A stretch of 64,000 nt of DNA, from NCBI GenBank assembly GCA_030035585.1, contig CM057476.1, positions 2,596,501 through 2,660,500 on the forward strand, given 5' to 3'. Position numbers and translations under genes: made by a program. Shown here piece after piece: positions 9,712-20,105 of the stretch (position 1 is its first letter; each line of letters begins with the position of its first letter). The notes under the pieces were generated by a model, which searched no databases, had not been told where the DNA came from, and saw only the letters and a list, made by a program, of their open reading frames with translations. The stretch is from Dugong dugon. Its lineage: Eukaryota; Chordata; Mammalia; Sirenia; Dugongidae.

Positions 9712-10630
9712 GTGCAGGAAGAAATCAAAAGAAGACGGAAGGAATGCACAGAGTCACTGTACCAAAAAGAATTGGTCGATGTTCAGCCATCTCAGGAGGC
9801 AGCATATGGTCAAGAACCAGTGGTACTGCAGGAAGAAGTCCAAGCTGCACTGAAGACACTGGCAAAAAGCATGGCTCTAGGAATTGACAGAATACCAGTT
9901 GAGAAGTTTCAACAAATGGATGTAACACTGGAGGTGCTCACTTACCTATGCCAAGAAATTTGGAAGATACTTACCTGGCCAACTAACTGGAAGAGATCCA
10001 TATTTGTGCCCATTCTAAAAAAAGGTGATCCTCCAACAGAATGAGGAAATTATTGAACAATATCATTATTATCAAATGCAAGTAAAATTTTGCGGAAGAT
10101 CATTAAAAAGCAGTTGCAGCAGTACGTCGACAGGGAACTGCCAGAAATTCAAGACAGATTCAGAAGAGGTCATGGCATGAGGGATATCATTGCCGATGTT
10201 AAATGGATCTTGGCTGAAAGCAGAGAATACCAGTAAGATGTTTACCTGTGTTTTATTGACTATGCAAATGCATTTGACTGGGTGGGTCCTAAAAAATTAT
10301 GGATAACGTTGGGAAGAATGAGAATTCCAGAGCACTTAATTGTACTCATGAGGAACCTGTACATAGATCAAGAGGTCCTTATTCAAACAGAACAAGTGAA
10401 TACTGCATGATTTAAAATCAGGAAAGGTGTGTATCCTTTCACCATATTTATTCAATCTGTATGTTCGGCAAATAATCCAAGAAGCTGGAGTATATAAAGA
10501 AGAATGTGGCATCAGGATTGGAGGAAGACTCAGTAACAACCTGCAATGTGCAGATGATACAGCCTTGCTTGTTGAAAGTGAAGAGGACTTGAAGCACTTA
10601 CTGCTGAAGATCAAAGACTACAGGCTTCAG
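9712..10630 (+). pseudogene. RTE reverse transcriptase domain remnant
   Basis: The frame opening at 9712 reads KSMALGIDRIPVEKFQ and WKRSIFVPILKKGDP. A TGA at 10042-10044 then interrupts it. The same frame resumes with CFIDYANAFDWV (10249 onward), holding the first catalytic Asp (FIDYAKAFD in intact relatives). The YADD-box equivalent is CADDTALLVESEEDL at about 10547-10590 in another frame, with Tyr replaced by Cys. The domain therefore cannot be read as one chain. Confidence 0.85.
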
Positions 10631-10640
10631 TGTGGACTAC

Positions 10641-10807
10641 CAAACCAAAACAACCTGTTCCCATCAAGTCAATTCCTTCTCCTAGCGACCCAACAGGACA
10701 GAGTAAAACTGCCCCATAGAGTTTTGAAGGAGTGCCTGGTGGATTTGAACTGCTGACCTTTCGGTTAGCAGCCATAGCTCTTAACCACTACGCCACCAGG
10801 CTTTCCC
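10641..10807 (-). mobile_element. AfroSINE, short form, nested in the RTE
   Basis: The antisense copy runs from CCAAACCAAAACAACCTGTT to ACCAGGCTTTCCC. It is bounded by TGTGGACTAC (10631-10640) and TATGGACTAC (10808-10817), a 10-bp duplication of RTE sequence with one mismatch. It landed after the RTE was in place, so short-form SINEs were still moving then. Confidence 0.93.
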
Positions 10808-10867
10808 TATGGACTACACCTCAATATAAAACAAAAACATAAAACAAAAATCCTCACAACTGGGCCA

Positions 10868-11332
10868 GTGAGCAACATCATGATAAACGGAGAAAAGATT
10901 GAAGTTGTCAAGGATTTCATTTTTCTTGGATCCACAGTCAACGACAGCAGCAGTCAAGAAATCAAACGAGGTATTGCATTGGGCAAATCTGCTGCAAAAG
11001 ACCTCTTTAAAGTGCTAAAAAGCAAAGATGTGTCTACGAGGACTAAGGTGCGCTTGACGCAAGTCATGGTATTTTCAATTGCCTCATATGCATGCGAAAG
11101 CTGGACAGTGAATAAGGAAGACCAAAGAAGAATTGATGCCTTTGAATTATGGTATTGGCGAAGAATATTGAATATACCGCGGGCAGCCAAAAGAATGAGC
11201 AGGTCTGCCTTGGAAGAAGTACAGCCTGAATTCCCCTTAGAGGCAAGGATGGCGAGACTTCGTCTCAAGTATTTTGGACATGTTATCAGGAGAGGCCAGT
11301 CCCTAGAGAAAAACATTGTTTATGCTTGGTGA
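10868..11332 (+). pseudogene. RTE C-terminal region, open for 154 codons
   Basis: The longest intact stretch of this RTE. It reads from MSNIMINGEKIEVVKDFIFL through KSKDVSTRTKVRLTQ and YACESWTVNKEDQRRIDAF to WRRILNIPRAAKRMSRS and KYFGHVIRRGQSLEK. This thumb/C-terminal region is well kept in all RTE fragments of the window. It shares its frame with the CADD segment on the other side of the nested SINE. Confidence 0.85.
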
Positions 11333-11523
11333 AGTAGAGCATCAGTGAAAAAGAGGAAGACCCTCAATGAGATGGATTGACACAGTGGCTGCAACAATGA
11401 GCTCAAGCCTAAGAACGATTGTGAGGATGGCTCAGGACTGGGCAGTGTTTTGTTTCGTTGTACACAGGGTCGCTGTGAGTCCAAACTGACCCACGTGCAC
11501 CTAATAACAACAGATTGCATTTC

Positions 11524-12187
11524 CTATGCTATCTGAGAAACAGACCTTCTAATGAGCAAAGTGGCAAAAAGAAAATTATAAGGCGTTATTAGGTAATGTC
11601 AAATGAGTGTATTGTGCAGTCTGAGAAAAAACGGGACCCCAATAGGCATGTGTTGTGCACCGATTGTCACACTCTGTTATAGTGTATTTAATGAGATGAT
11701 ATATGATTAGATGTTCTCTGCTATCTAAGTGTACTTATGTTCCATCACCTTATAGACAAATTTCTTTCTTAATTTCTTTGATTTGTACTGAAAATCTCTC
11801 TCATGTTTCCTTAAAATAAAAATTAATTGCTTTCCAGAGAACTCTGTGAGCAAGATGATGCGTCTCCCAGGAAGCGTTTCATAATCAGTCAGCTTCCAAG
11901 CACTGCGTTTGTGCCCAAAACTATTCTTAATTGGCTTGAAATTAACATTTGGTAATTTTTCTTACTAATTTTAACTCAAAAGCAAGAAGGAAAGGAAGAA
12001 AAATAGACAAACAATAAAAGAAACTCAAATCAAATCCAGGAAGTTTTTCAACTTGATATTCTTTTAGATATTAGACACTGTAAGTTAAATAACGCTAGCT
12101 GCTTTAAGAAGCAAACCCTAAATTGATACACACACAACTGGTTTATTTCTTACTCATGTAAAATTCAAACAAGTATTGCTAATAGAA
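11524..12187. other. No recognised feature, AT-rich
   Basis: About 660 bp of AT-rich sequence right of the RTE with no repeat I can name and no coding signal. Confidence 0.45.
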
Positions 12188-12307
12188 GGAGCCTTGGTGG
12201 TGCAGTGGTTAAGCGCTCGGCTGTTAACTGAAAGATTGGCGGTTAGAACCCACTAGCCACTCCACGGGAGAAAAGACCTAGTGATGTGCTCCCATAAAGG
12301 TTTGTCT
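12188..12307 (+). mobile_element. AfroSINE head, 3' half missing, fused to an L1
   Basis: GGAGCCTTGGTGGTGCAGTG, CTCGGCTGTTAACTGAAAGA and GATGTGCTCCCATAAAGG are present, then L1 3'UTR begins at about 12308. No SINE 3' half occurs on the far side of the L1, so this is not a simple insertion into a SINE. Confidence 0.85.
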
Positions 12308-12870
12308 TGTCAGAAAGGGCCACATAAACCAGAGACTCCATCAGCCTGAGACCAGAAGAACTAGATGGTGCCCGGCTACCACCAATGACCGCCCTGACAG
12401 GGAACACAACAGAGGGTCCCTGACGGAGCAGGAGAAAAGTGGGATGCAGAACTCAAATTCTAGTAGAAAGACCAGACTTAATGGACTGAGTGAGACTGGA
12501 GGAACCCTGGAAGACAAGGCCCCCAGACTCTGTTAACCCAGAACAAAAACCATTCCCGAAGCCAACTCTTCAGACAAAGATTAGACTGGACTATGGGACA
12601 TAAAATGATACTTGTGAAGAGTGTGCTTCTTAGTTCAAGTAGATACATGAGACTGAATAGGCAGCTCCTGTCTGGAGGCAAGGTAAGAAGGCAGATAGGG
12701 ATAGGAGCTGGTTGAATGGACATGGGAAATGCAGGGTGGAAAGGGGGAGTGTGCTGTCACATTATAGGGACAGCAACTAGGGTCACATAGCAATGTGTGT
12801 ATAAATTTTTGTATGAGAAACTAACTTGAGCTGTAAACTTTCACTTAAAGCACAATTAAAAAAAAAAGAT
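12308..12870 (+). mobile_element. L1 3'UTR, 5'-truncated
   Basis: AGAAAGGGCCACATAAACCA through ACTTTCACTTAAAGCACAAT and an A tail (about 12856-12869). It is the sense counterpart of the minus-strand copy at 50655-51200, the same 3'UTR subfamily. No ORF2 is included. Confidence 0.88.
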
Positions 12871-12944
12871 ATGAATAATTTTATAGCTCTTGATAGATAC
12901 TGCCAAATTGCTTAGGTTGCTTTTTTTAAAATTAAAAAACGAAA

Positions 12945-13045
12945 AGAAATAGAGAAGATACAAATTGCCAAAATCACAAATGAAAAACAGAATCATCACT
13001 ACAGATATAAAAAGGATTATAGATAAATATTATGAAAATCATTAT
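12945..13045 (+). mobile_element. Old L1 ORF2 fragment
   Basis: AGAGAAGATACAAATTGCCA followed by AAATCACAAATGAAAAACAG corresponds to the L1 ORF2 stretch EKIQI-KI-NE between endonuclease and RT domains. Very short and worn. Confidence 0.55.
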
Positions 13046-13324
13046 GCTAACAGTTTTTAAAACTTAGAGAAAATGGAGATGAGACTGTGGGTTAGGGGTT
13101 GCCAGAGTTCTTCTTTCACTAGAGAGGGAAAATTGAGATGCACAGGTGCAATTTCCAAAAATTTTAAAACACCATGTAAGCTGGAAAAAAAAACAAAAAA
13201 CCCACATTTGTGGGTCATCAGTGTGCAGTTTGTGGCTTAGAGACTGAGAAGCTACTTTTAGGGTGTGTTAGAAACCCGAGTGCATGTGCAGACAGACACC
13301 TCCACCCAGTATTTGGGCAGACTC

Positions 13325-13790
13325 TCACAGGAGAGCGGAGACGGATATACTAAAGCGTTTGTTTATGACCATTGCACATGGTAGCTTGGTTCTAGAAATT
13401 GCTCTAATATGCAGTAACTTGGAGCTGACTAAATGAATTATAGTAGCTACATTTCACAAAATACGGTGTAGCCATTAGATAGCATGACCTAGATTTGAAA
13501 AGGTGGCCTGGACATGTGAGTAAGCCAAAAGCATTTTAATGTAGAGCATGCTTATTATAATGCCATTTTTGTACAGACACACACTGGTTTGTGTGTCTGT
13601 GTAGCTAGAAAAGACAGAAAAGACTTTTGAAGAATCTGTACCAAAATATTAACCGGATTATCCCTGGGTGATGGGATTGTAGAATGGCAATTTTTAAAAT
13701 CCACTTGCCTATCTGTAATTATGAACTCCCTACTATTTATAAACAGTATTTATAATTTTAGAAAATAATACATTTTAAAGAGATCATTAT
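13325..13790 (+). mobile_element. Old L1 3' end (L1M type)
   Basis: AAATGAATTATAGTAGCTAC, GTAGCCATTAGATAGCATGA, TTATCCCTGGGTGATGGGAT and a T-rich close match the 3' region of mammalian-wide L1M elements. Its first 100 bp are poorly kept. Confidence 0.55.
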
Positions 13791-14124
13791 ATTCTAGGGT
13801 CATGACCCCCATTCCCCTCAAATGGTCTCACAGGAATACAGTACGTGAACCTGGCATTAATTAAAAGGCCAAGTCAAACAACATTTACAGCAGCAAACAC
13901 CAGTACCGTAGGGCTTAGGAAAATGTGTCACTTAACATGTACAGGTATTCCTTATCTTTTTATCTTAAATGCATGCAGTGTCTCCAGATCATGACCTCAG
14001 TGAAAAAGATCATGTTTTGTACCATTGTATTGTTCCAGTGCCCACCCAGTGCCCCAATACATTGATCAAAGGTGACGCGTATGCCGCAGACTCCACGGGT
14101 CCTTTGCCGCTATGAATGCCCACT

Positions 14125-14240
14125 TCTGATCTCTCTGTCTCTCCTAGGATATAAGCTCTGTTAGGACAAGGACTTGTCTGTCTTGTTCTCTGCTGTATCT
14201 TTATCACCTAGAATAGTGGCATATAGTATCCATGTGTTTA
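14125..14240 (+). mobile_element. L2 3'-end fragment
   Basis: GATATAAGCTCTGTTAGGAC, TGTTCTCTGCTGTATCTTTA and CACCTAGAATAGTGGCATAT follow the L2 landmarks 'TGTAAGCTCC...CACTGCTGTATCC...CCTAGAACAGTGCC'. A purine-rich GGGAGGG tract follows at 14262-14285. Confidence 0.65.
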
Positions 14241-14389
14241 ATAATGGAAATATGGAAGAAAGGGAGGGAGGAGGAAGGGAGGGAGGAGTTGGCACACATG
14301 GAGAAGAACGTGGACAGGGAGATGTCCCCAGCCCTGTGTCCTGGGTTACGCCCATGTGGACACACTAATCCTCACATCTACAGAGGGCT

Positions 14390-14570
14390 TTACAGTTTGT
14401 ATGAACCCTCACCTTTGCCCTCTCACTTGACCTTTGCAGCATCCCAGTAGATGGGTGAGGCGGAGATTCTGCCCATTAGACAGATGCAGAAGCTGAGAGT
14501 CACCCAAGAACCCACAGCAAGCAGGGGCCAGAGCTGAGGCTAGAAGCTCTGCTCGTTGTCTTTTCAGTTG
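14390..14570 (-). mobile_element. MIR
   Basis: CCCATTAGACAGATGCAGAA, GCTGAGAGTCACCCAAGAAC and GGGGCCAGAGCTGAGGCTAG are the antisense MIR core ('ccattttacagatgaggaaactgag...'). Ancient SINE. Confidence 0.6.
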
Positions 14571-14854
14571 GCTTGGGAACTCGGGCCAGTGGCTTCCATG
14601 CTCAGAGACTCGGTTTCAAATGGGAGTCATGACGTCACCTCCTTCATCTTGGGAAGCAAAAGTGAGTAAGGTGAAGTGTTCACACCAGGCCCACCCCTCG
14701 TATTTGTGGACCTAGGGCAGGTGCTTAAATGGGTCCCCATGCCACCTGGTTTGGACTCTCCCTGGAGCAGACGTGTAGACAAGCATCTGAGTGCACGAGG
14801 TGGTCCTGAAGGTGAGGGGCGTGAGCAAAGAAGGGAACGGAGCCATCAAGGCCC

Positions 14855-15027
14855 ACTGCAATGCCATGTGTGTCAGGGTAGAACTGGGCTCCACAGGGTT
14901 TTCAGCGGCTGCTTTTTCAGAAGTAGATCAGCAGGGCTTTCTTCTGAGGCACCTCCAGGTGGACTTGAACCTCTGACCTTTCAGTTAGCAGCTGAGTGCT
15001 TAACTGTTTGCACCACCCAGGGACTCC
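14855..15027 (-). mobile_element. AfroSINE, type 3, lacking its 3' tip
   Basis: ATGCCATGTGTGTCAGGGTA, the block AGAAGTAGATCAGCAGGGCT and the head end CACCACCCAGGGACTCC are clear. The 3' tail (GGAGTCAATTCC part) is eroded. Confidence 0.85.
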
Positions 15028-16220
15028 AGCCAAGCAGGTTCCTGCTGTGGACGATTGGCGCTTCATCCTGCCTGAGAGCCCTCACCCCCCGGGTATTTAT
15101 ACACAACACCCATCAGTCTTGCACTGAGGTCACTCCCGGGAGCCCCGGTTCCTGTACTTTCTGCCTGCTGCTCTGGCAGCAGGGAAAGGCCTCGTGGCAG
15201 AGAAACACAAAGCTCAGCAGTTGGAAGCTGGGCTGGGTGCAGCTCAGGGAGCAGGGGCGGGGCACCCGCAGCATCTGCTAACACAGCATATGTCTAAACG
15301 CTCAGAAGTTATGAATCAAGCTAACAAACATAAATAAAAGGTGTTCTCTTCTCCCACCAGGACAAACGTACCTTCATAACCACCTGGACACCAGGTGTGG
15401 AGTCAGAACTCTTGGACTCCTTAGGGCTCCATCTTGGGACCTGTTGGCACTGCGAGACCTGGCCATGGTCATCTTCTCTTCCCAATCCTCTTCCGTCCCC
15501 GCCTCATCCCCAGACACCAGGGGCCACACACATGCCTTTGGAGAGCTCCATCCCACTTCTGAGCTCCATCTGTGTCTTCTGCAAACAGCTGCCTGGCCAC
15601 CTCGGGGGCTCGGCAGCGCGCAGGCTGGAGTGTGGTTCATCCCCTGGGAGATAGACCCACGGAGGAGGGATGTGCAGCCCCCTAAGTGGGCCTGGGACAT
15701 TTGGGCAAGATGTTTCAGTGTCCCGGTATAGCAGACACTGACGGAGCCTGATCCATACCACCAGGACACACTCTAGCCCTGGAAGCTGACCTGACAGTGT
15801 CCAAATGCAAGTACCTGTAACTTTTCTGGGGTTTTCTCGGGTGGCCGGAGTCTGCTCGGCCTCACTTTGGGACAGGCTGGAATGCCTCCCAGTAACCATC
15901 TTCATGCAGTGACGGGCAAGCGTTTCTGCCCTCTCGACACCTTCAGTTGGGTTGTCTGGGGCACATTCTGTGCTGTCTCCCTGAGCTCTGTAAGGGATTG
16001 CGCCCATTGCCCATGGCGATTCACATGCTCAGAGCACACCGTGGTTCCTGGGATGCGGTCACCTTCCAAATTAACCTCTTACACTCGTGTTGACATGCTT
16101 ACCCATGCTTTTCTCATGGGCTTCAATGGTCTTCGGATACCTGCCTTTGCCCCAGTGGACTCCTTGCCACATGGGGTGGGGAAACAGAGGCAAGTTCTCT
16201 TAAAACTCGGGGCCTGAGTG
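15028..16220. other. GC-richer unique stretch, no gene assigned
   Basis: Overlapping open frames of 85-167 codons occur on both strands (e.g. 15504-16007 minus, 15867-16217 plus). None shows a recognisable domain, and overlap in several frames is expected in GC-richer DNA. No splice-bounded exon could be defended. Confidence 0.4.
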
Positions 16221-16224
16221 TCAG

Positions 16225-16275
16225 GTGGGCACTGCCTGGCTCGTAGTAAGCACCCAATAAATGGTACCCATTAAA
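16225..16275 (+). mobile_element. MIR/L2-type 3'-end fragment
   Basis: GCACTGCCTGGCTCGTAGTA followed by AGCACCCAATAAATGG matches the shared 3' end of MIR and L2. Too short to choose between them. Confidence 0.5.
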
Positions 16276-16369
16276 CTATTGTATTTTTAAAAAATTCCAA
16301 ACCTTTTGAACTGTTCTCTGTTGTTCTTTCAGTCCGTGCCCACTGCTTCTATTAAATAGAAGAAGCAGC

Positions 16370-17088
16370 TTTGTTTAGACATGGTCCTTGTTTGTTTAGA
16401 CGTGGTCCTTGTTTAGACGTGGTCCTTGTTTGTTTAGACGTGGTCGTTGTGTGTTTAGACGTGGTCCTTGTTTGTTTAGACATGGTCATTGTTTGTTTAG
16501 ATGTGGTTGTTGTGTGTTTAGATGTGGTCCTTGTTTGTTTAGACATGGTCCTTGTGTGTTTAGAGGTGGTCGTTGTCTAGACGTGGTCGTTGACTGTTTA
16601 GACGTGGTCGTTGTCTGTTTAGACGTGGTCGTTGTGTGTTTAGACGTGGTCGTTCTCTGTTTAGATGTGGTCGTTGTTTAGACGTGGTCGTTGTGTGTTT
16701 AGACGTAGTCCTTGTTCGTTTAGACATGGTCCTTGTCTGTTTAGACGTGGTCCTTGTCTGTTTAGACGTGGTCGTTGTGTGTTTAGGCATGGTCCTTGTT
16801 CGTTTAGATGTGGTTGTTGTGTGTTTAGACGTGGTCCTTGTTCGTTTAGATGTGGTCCTTGTCTGTTTAGACGTGGTCCTTCTCTGTTTAGACGTGGTCA
16901 TTGTCTGTTTAGACGTGGTCGTTGTGTGTTTGGACGTGGTCGTTGTGTGTTTAGACGTGGTCCTTCTCTGTTTAGACGTGGTCGTTGTGTGCTTAGACGT
17001 GGTCGTTGTCTGTTTAGACGTGGTCGTTGTTTAGACGTGGTCATTGTTTAGACATGGTCATTATTTAGATGTGGTCATGGGTTATGAC
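16370..17088 (+). repeat. Minisatellite, 21-bp unit, about 35 units
   Basis: The unit is close to GTTTAGACGTGGTCSTTGTG plus one base (S is C or G). Most spacings are 21 bp; some are 15, shortened between TTG and TTTAGAC. Two unit types alternate (GTCCTTG and GTCGTTG), and the ACGTGG core often reads ATGTGG or ACATGG, the decay expected of a methylated CpG. As 21 is a multiple of three, several frames stay open and give false heptad proteins (VCLDVVV). The plus strand is rich in G and T. Confidence 0.95.
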
Positions 17089-17294
17089 ATTTCCATGGAG
17101 AGAATTCAGGGAATGATGAGAACATGAACCTGCCTCTCTCACTTCCCCAGAACCTGGGGGTGGATAACAGAGGAGAGAGCAGATTTCTTCCTTTCCTTGT
17201 GTCAGGAGGTAGAAGCGTGAGCACGTCAGACCTTTCAAGACAGTCAACCAAATCAAGCCTGTTTCACCCCTGATGGAATAAATATTAACCAGTA

Positions 17295-17490
17295 TACCAC
17301 TGCTGTGGAGTCAGTTCCAACTCACGGCAACCCCATATGCGTCAGAGTAGAACTGTGCCCCACAGGGTTTTCAACAGCTGGTATTTCAGAAGTAGATCAC
17401 CAGGACTTTCTTCTGAGGCACCTCTGGGTGGACTCAAACCTCCAGCCTTTCAGTTAGCAACTGTGTTAACTGTTTACACCACCCAGGGGC
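17295..17490 (-). mobile_element. AfroSINE, type 3
   Basis: Antisense from ATACCACTGCTGTGGAGTCA to ACACCACCCAGGGGC, with AGAAGTAGATCACCAGGACT in the body. Complete except for small head erosion. Confidence 0.9.
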
Positions 17491-17499
17491 ATTTAATCA

Positions 17500-17590
17500 A
17501 GAGAGCAGGCATGTATTTACCCTGCTGCATGCCCAGCCCTGTAGAGAATACAAAGTCCTCTCCCTTGGATAAGTTTATCGTCCAGGTGGA
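17500..17590 (-). mobile_element. L2 fragment
   Basis: CATGCCCAGCCCTGTAGAGA then ATACAAAGTCCTCTCCCTTG and the AAGTTTATCGTCCAGG block fit the antisense L2 3' region. Weak. The following 17591-18142 holds nothing I recognise. Confidence 0.4.
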
Positions 17591-18142
17591 CAGCTGAGGG
17601 ACATACTGAGTAAAGATCAGTTCAGAGCCAGTTCAAGATTTTAATTTGAGTTTGTTCATTTAGGTTTTGGCAGGTTCAAACTGAAATGGAGAAAAACCTT
17701 TGGGTTTTCACCAGGGATTACCCTGTGGAAGGAATTTTGTGAATGGCACACTATGACCACATCAGGATATTCCAGCAGAGCTGTGAAACGTCAGCTGACC
17801 TTAACACGCAGCCATGGGCACTGTCTTTTGCTTCAGGTTGAGGTGGCGTTGACATCTTGGCACACAAACACTCCGGCCTCTGACAAAGGCCACCTGCTCT
17901 CCAGCAGTTCCTGTGCTCACCCAGAATGATGCTCGTGCTTAAATGGAGGATTCTGCTTAAATGTCAGTCTATGTGTTTAATAAGGGAAATGACCAACTTC
18001 AGTCAAGTTCAGCTGATACGAAAACTATCTGCTCCTGATGTGGCCTGTAGGTTAATGGTGGTGACCCGTCCAAGTCGGGGGAGTGTGGTGCTGTCAGTGT
18101 GAGTGCCACATCACCTCGTTCCCCTGCATAGACCCACAGCCC

Positions 18143-18530
18143 ACCTCTCTCTGCCTCTCCCTGTCTCTCCATCTCTCCATCTCTCTCTCTCTGCCTCTCC
18201 CTGTCTCTCCATCTCTCCATCTCTCTCTCTCTGCCTCTCCCTGTCTCTCCATCTCTCCATCTCTCTCTCTCTGCCTCTCCCTGTCTCTCCATCTCTCCAT
18301 CTCTCTCTCTCTGCCTCTCCCTGTCTCTCCCTGTCTCTCCATCTCTCTCTCTCTCTCTGCCTCTCCCTGTCTCTCCATCTCTCCATCTCTCTCTGCCTCT
18401 CCCTGTCTCTCAATCTCTGTCTCTCTCCCTGTCTCTCCATTTCTCTCTCTCCTTATCTCTCCATCTCTGTCTCCCTGCCCCTCCCTCTGTCTGTCCTTCC
18501 CTCTCTCTGTCTCTCTGTGGCCTCATGGTC
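18143..18530 (+). repeat. Polypyrimidine satellite with exact 40-bp units
   Basis: Four exact 40-bp units start at 18151, 18191, 18231 and 18271 (CTGCCTCTCCCTGTCTCTCC then ATCTCTCCATCTCTCTCTCT). A fifth at 18311 diverges after 20 bp, and degenerate C/T sequence follows to about 18530. Nearly pure C/T on the plus strand; long false open frames (serine/leucine- or arginine/glutamate-rich) result. Confidence 0.93.
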
Positions 18531-18658
18531 TCTCAGCCTTACTCTGCAGCCAGCTTCTCTGGTCACTTGTTGAGTTACGTGTAGCCCATCATGGTTACCA
18601 CAAAATTCTCACAACGACAGACAATCTTCTTCTACTTTCCAAGGACTAAAGGTGCTCA

Positions 18659-19709
18659 TAACTAATTACGGATCACATTGCAAAGAATGGAAATTCCAGA
18701 ACACTTAATTGTGCTCATATGGAACCTGTACATAGACCAGGAGGCAGCCATTGAGACAGAACAAGGGGATATTATGTGGTTTAAAGTCAGGAAAGGTGTG
18801 CGTCAGGGTTGTATCCTTTCACCATACTTTTTCAATCTGTATGCTGAGAAAATAATCTGAGAAACTGGACTATATGAAGAAGAACAGGGCATCAGGATTG
18901 GGGGAAGACCCATTAACAACCTGTGATATGCAGATGACACAACCTTGCTTGCTGAAAGTGAAGAGGACTTGAAGCACTTATTGATGAAGATCAAAGACTA
19001 CAGCCTTCAGTATGGATTACACCTCAACATAAAGAAAACAAAAATCCTCACAACTGGACCTATAAGTAACATCATGATAAATGGAGAAAAGATTGAGGTT
19101 GTCAAGGGTTTCATTTTACTTAGATCCAGTCAACACCCATGGAAGCAGCAGTCAAGAAATCAAAGGACACATTGCATTGGGCAAATCTACTGCAAAAGAT
19201 CTCCGTAAAGTGTTAAAAAGCAAAGATGTCACTTTAAGGACTAAGGTGCACCTGACCCAAGCCATGGTGTTTTCAACTGCCTCATATGCACAGGAAAGCT
19301 AGAGAATGAATAAGGAAGACTGAAGAAGAATTGATACCTTTGGATTACAATGTTGGCGCCAAATATTGAATATACCATGGACTGCCAAAAGAATGAACAA
19401 ATCTTTCTTGGAAGAAGTACAGCTAGAATGCTCCTTAGAAGCGAGGATGGTGAGACTTTGTCTCACGTACTTTGAACATCTTGTCAGGAGGGATCAGTCC
19501 CCGGATAAGGACATCATTCTTGGTAAAGTAGAGGGTCAGTGAAAAAGAGGAAGACCCTCAACGAGATGGACTGACATGGTGGCTTCAACAATGGGCTCAA
19601 GCATCACAGCGATTGTGAGGATGGCACAGGACCAGGCAGTGTTCCATTCTGTTGTACACAGGGTAGCTTGAGTCGGAAGTGACTTGACGGCACCTCACAA
19701 CAACCACGC
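18659..19709 (+). mobile_element. RTE LINE, 5'-truncated
   Basis: It carries the RT second half to the 3' end: KVRKGVRQGCILSPYFFNLY, a YADD-box line with TTLLAESEEDLKHLL, the C-terminal region, and the tail CACCTCACAACAACC. Direct repeats AGGTGCTCA at 18650-18658 and 19710-19718 (9 bp) bound it. Stops and shifts break the frame, for example TGATATGCAGATGACACAAC near the catalytic box. Confidence 0.92.
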
Positions 19710-19879
19710 AGGTGCTCAGACAACTTACGAGTCCTGTTTAGCCCCTTGGAAGAATGGCTTCTTCCATAAATGTTAATTTCTGGTGTAAGAAGCTGTTTTC
19801 TACTATTGTGCAAACAATTTCACATTATCATGTGACCTGGAACTCTTATTGCACAATGTCTAAAGTATGTATACATCCT

Positions 19880-20105
19880 TAAAGAATACAGGCTGTGCAG
19901 ACAGACAGACCTGAGTTCCAATGCTGGATATGCCATGTACTAGCTATGTGACTGTGGGCAAGTCACTTTACCTTTGTGAGCAGCAATTTCCTCACCTGTA
20001 AAACACGGATAAAAAATATCCCCTCCGTAGAATTCCCAGGAGGATAAACTAAATTAGAAAACTTGAGCAAAGCTCTTGGAACATGCCTGGCACAACGTGG
20101 GCCAC
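19880..20105 (+). mobile_element. MIR
   Basis: Near full-length: GACCTGAGTTCCAATGCTGG, AGCTATGTGACTGTGGGCAA, AGTCACTTTACCTTTGTGAG, and the 3' part GGAACATGCCTGGCAC. One of the best MIR copies here. Confidence 0.85.

Larger units (their letters stand above)
8171..11511 (+). mobile_element. RTE-class LINE (BovB kind, RTE1_LA-like), end to end
   Basis: The 5' end is TCATCTGTCGGTTTGTTGTA and the 3' end CTAATAACAAC. Perfect 12-bp direct repeats AGATTGCATTTC flank it at 8159-8170 and 11512-11523, so this is a full-length insertion of about 3.2 kb plus an inserted SINE (10641-10807). It encodes remnants of the single RTE protein: an apurinic-type endonuclease, then a reverse transcriptase, then the RTE C-terminal region. 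Frames are broken by in-frame stops and shifts, so it is inactive. Family assignment rests on motif order and the BovB-like C-terminus, where WRRILNIPRAAKR parallels BovB WRRLLR-type sequence. No upstream ORF1 is visible, as expected for RTE. Confidence 0.93.

Noticed and set aside
15374-16217. Several 85-167 codon frames in the GC-richer stretch
   Set aside because: They overlap in several frames and both strands with no domain or defensible splice pattern.
16371-17051. Open frames of 60-132 codons on both strands with CLDVV-type repeats
   Set aside because: They are produced by the 21-bp minisatellite unit, which is a multiple of three and lacks stops in several frames.
16370-17088. CRISPR-like array
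   Set aside because: Units are contiguous with no unique spacers, and the window is mammalian; it is a minisatellite.
18083-18649. 188-codon LSLSLPVS-type frame and arginine/glutamate-rich minus-strand frames
   Set aside because: Artefact of the polypyrimidine satellite; the composition follows the repeat.
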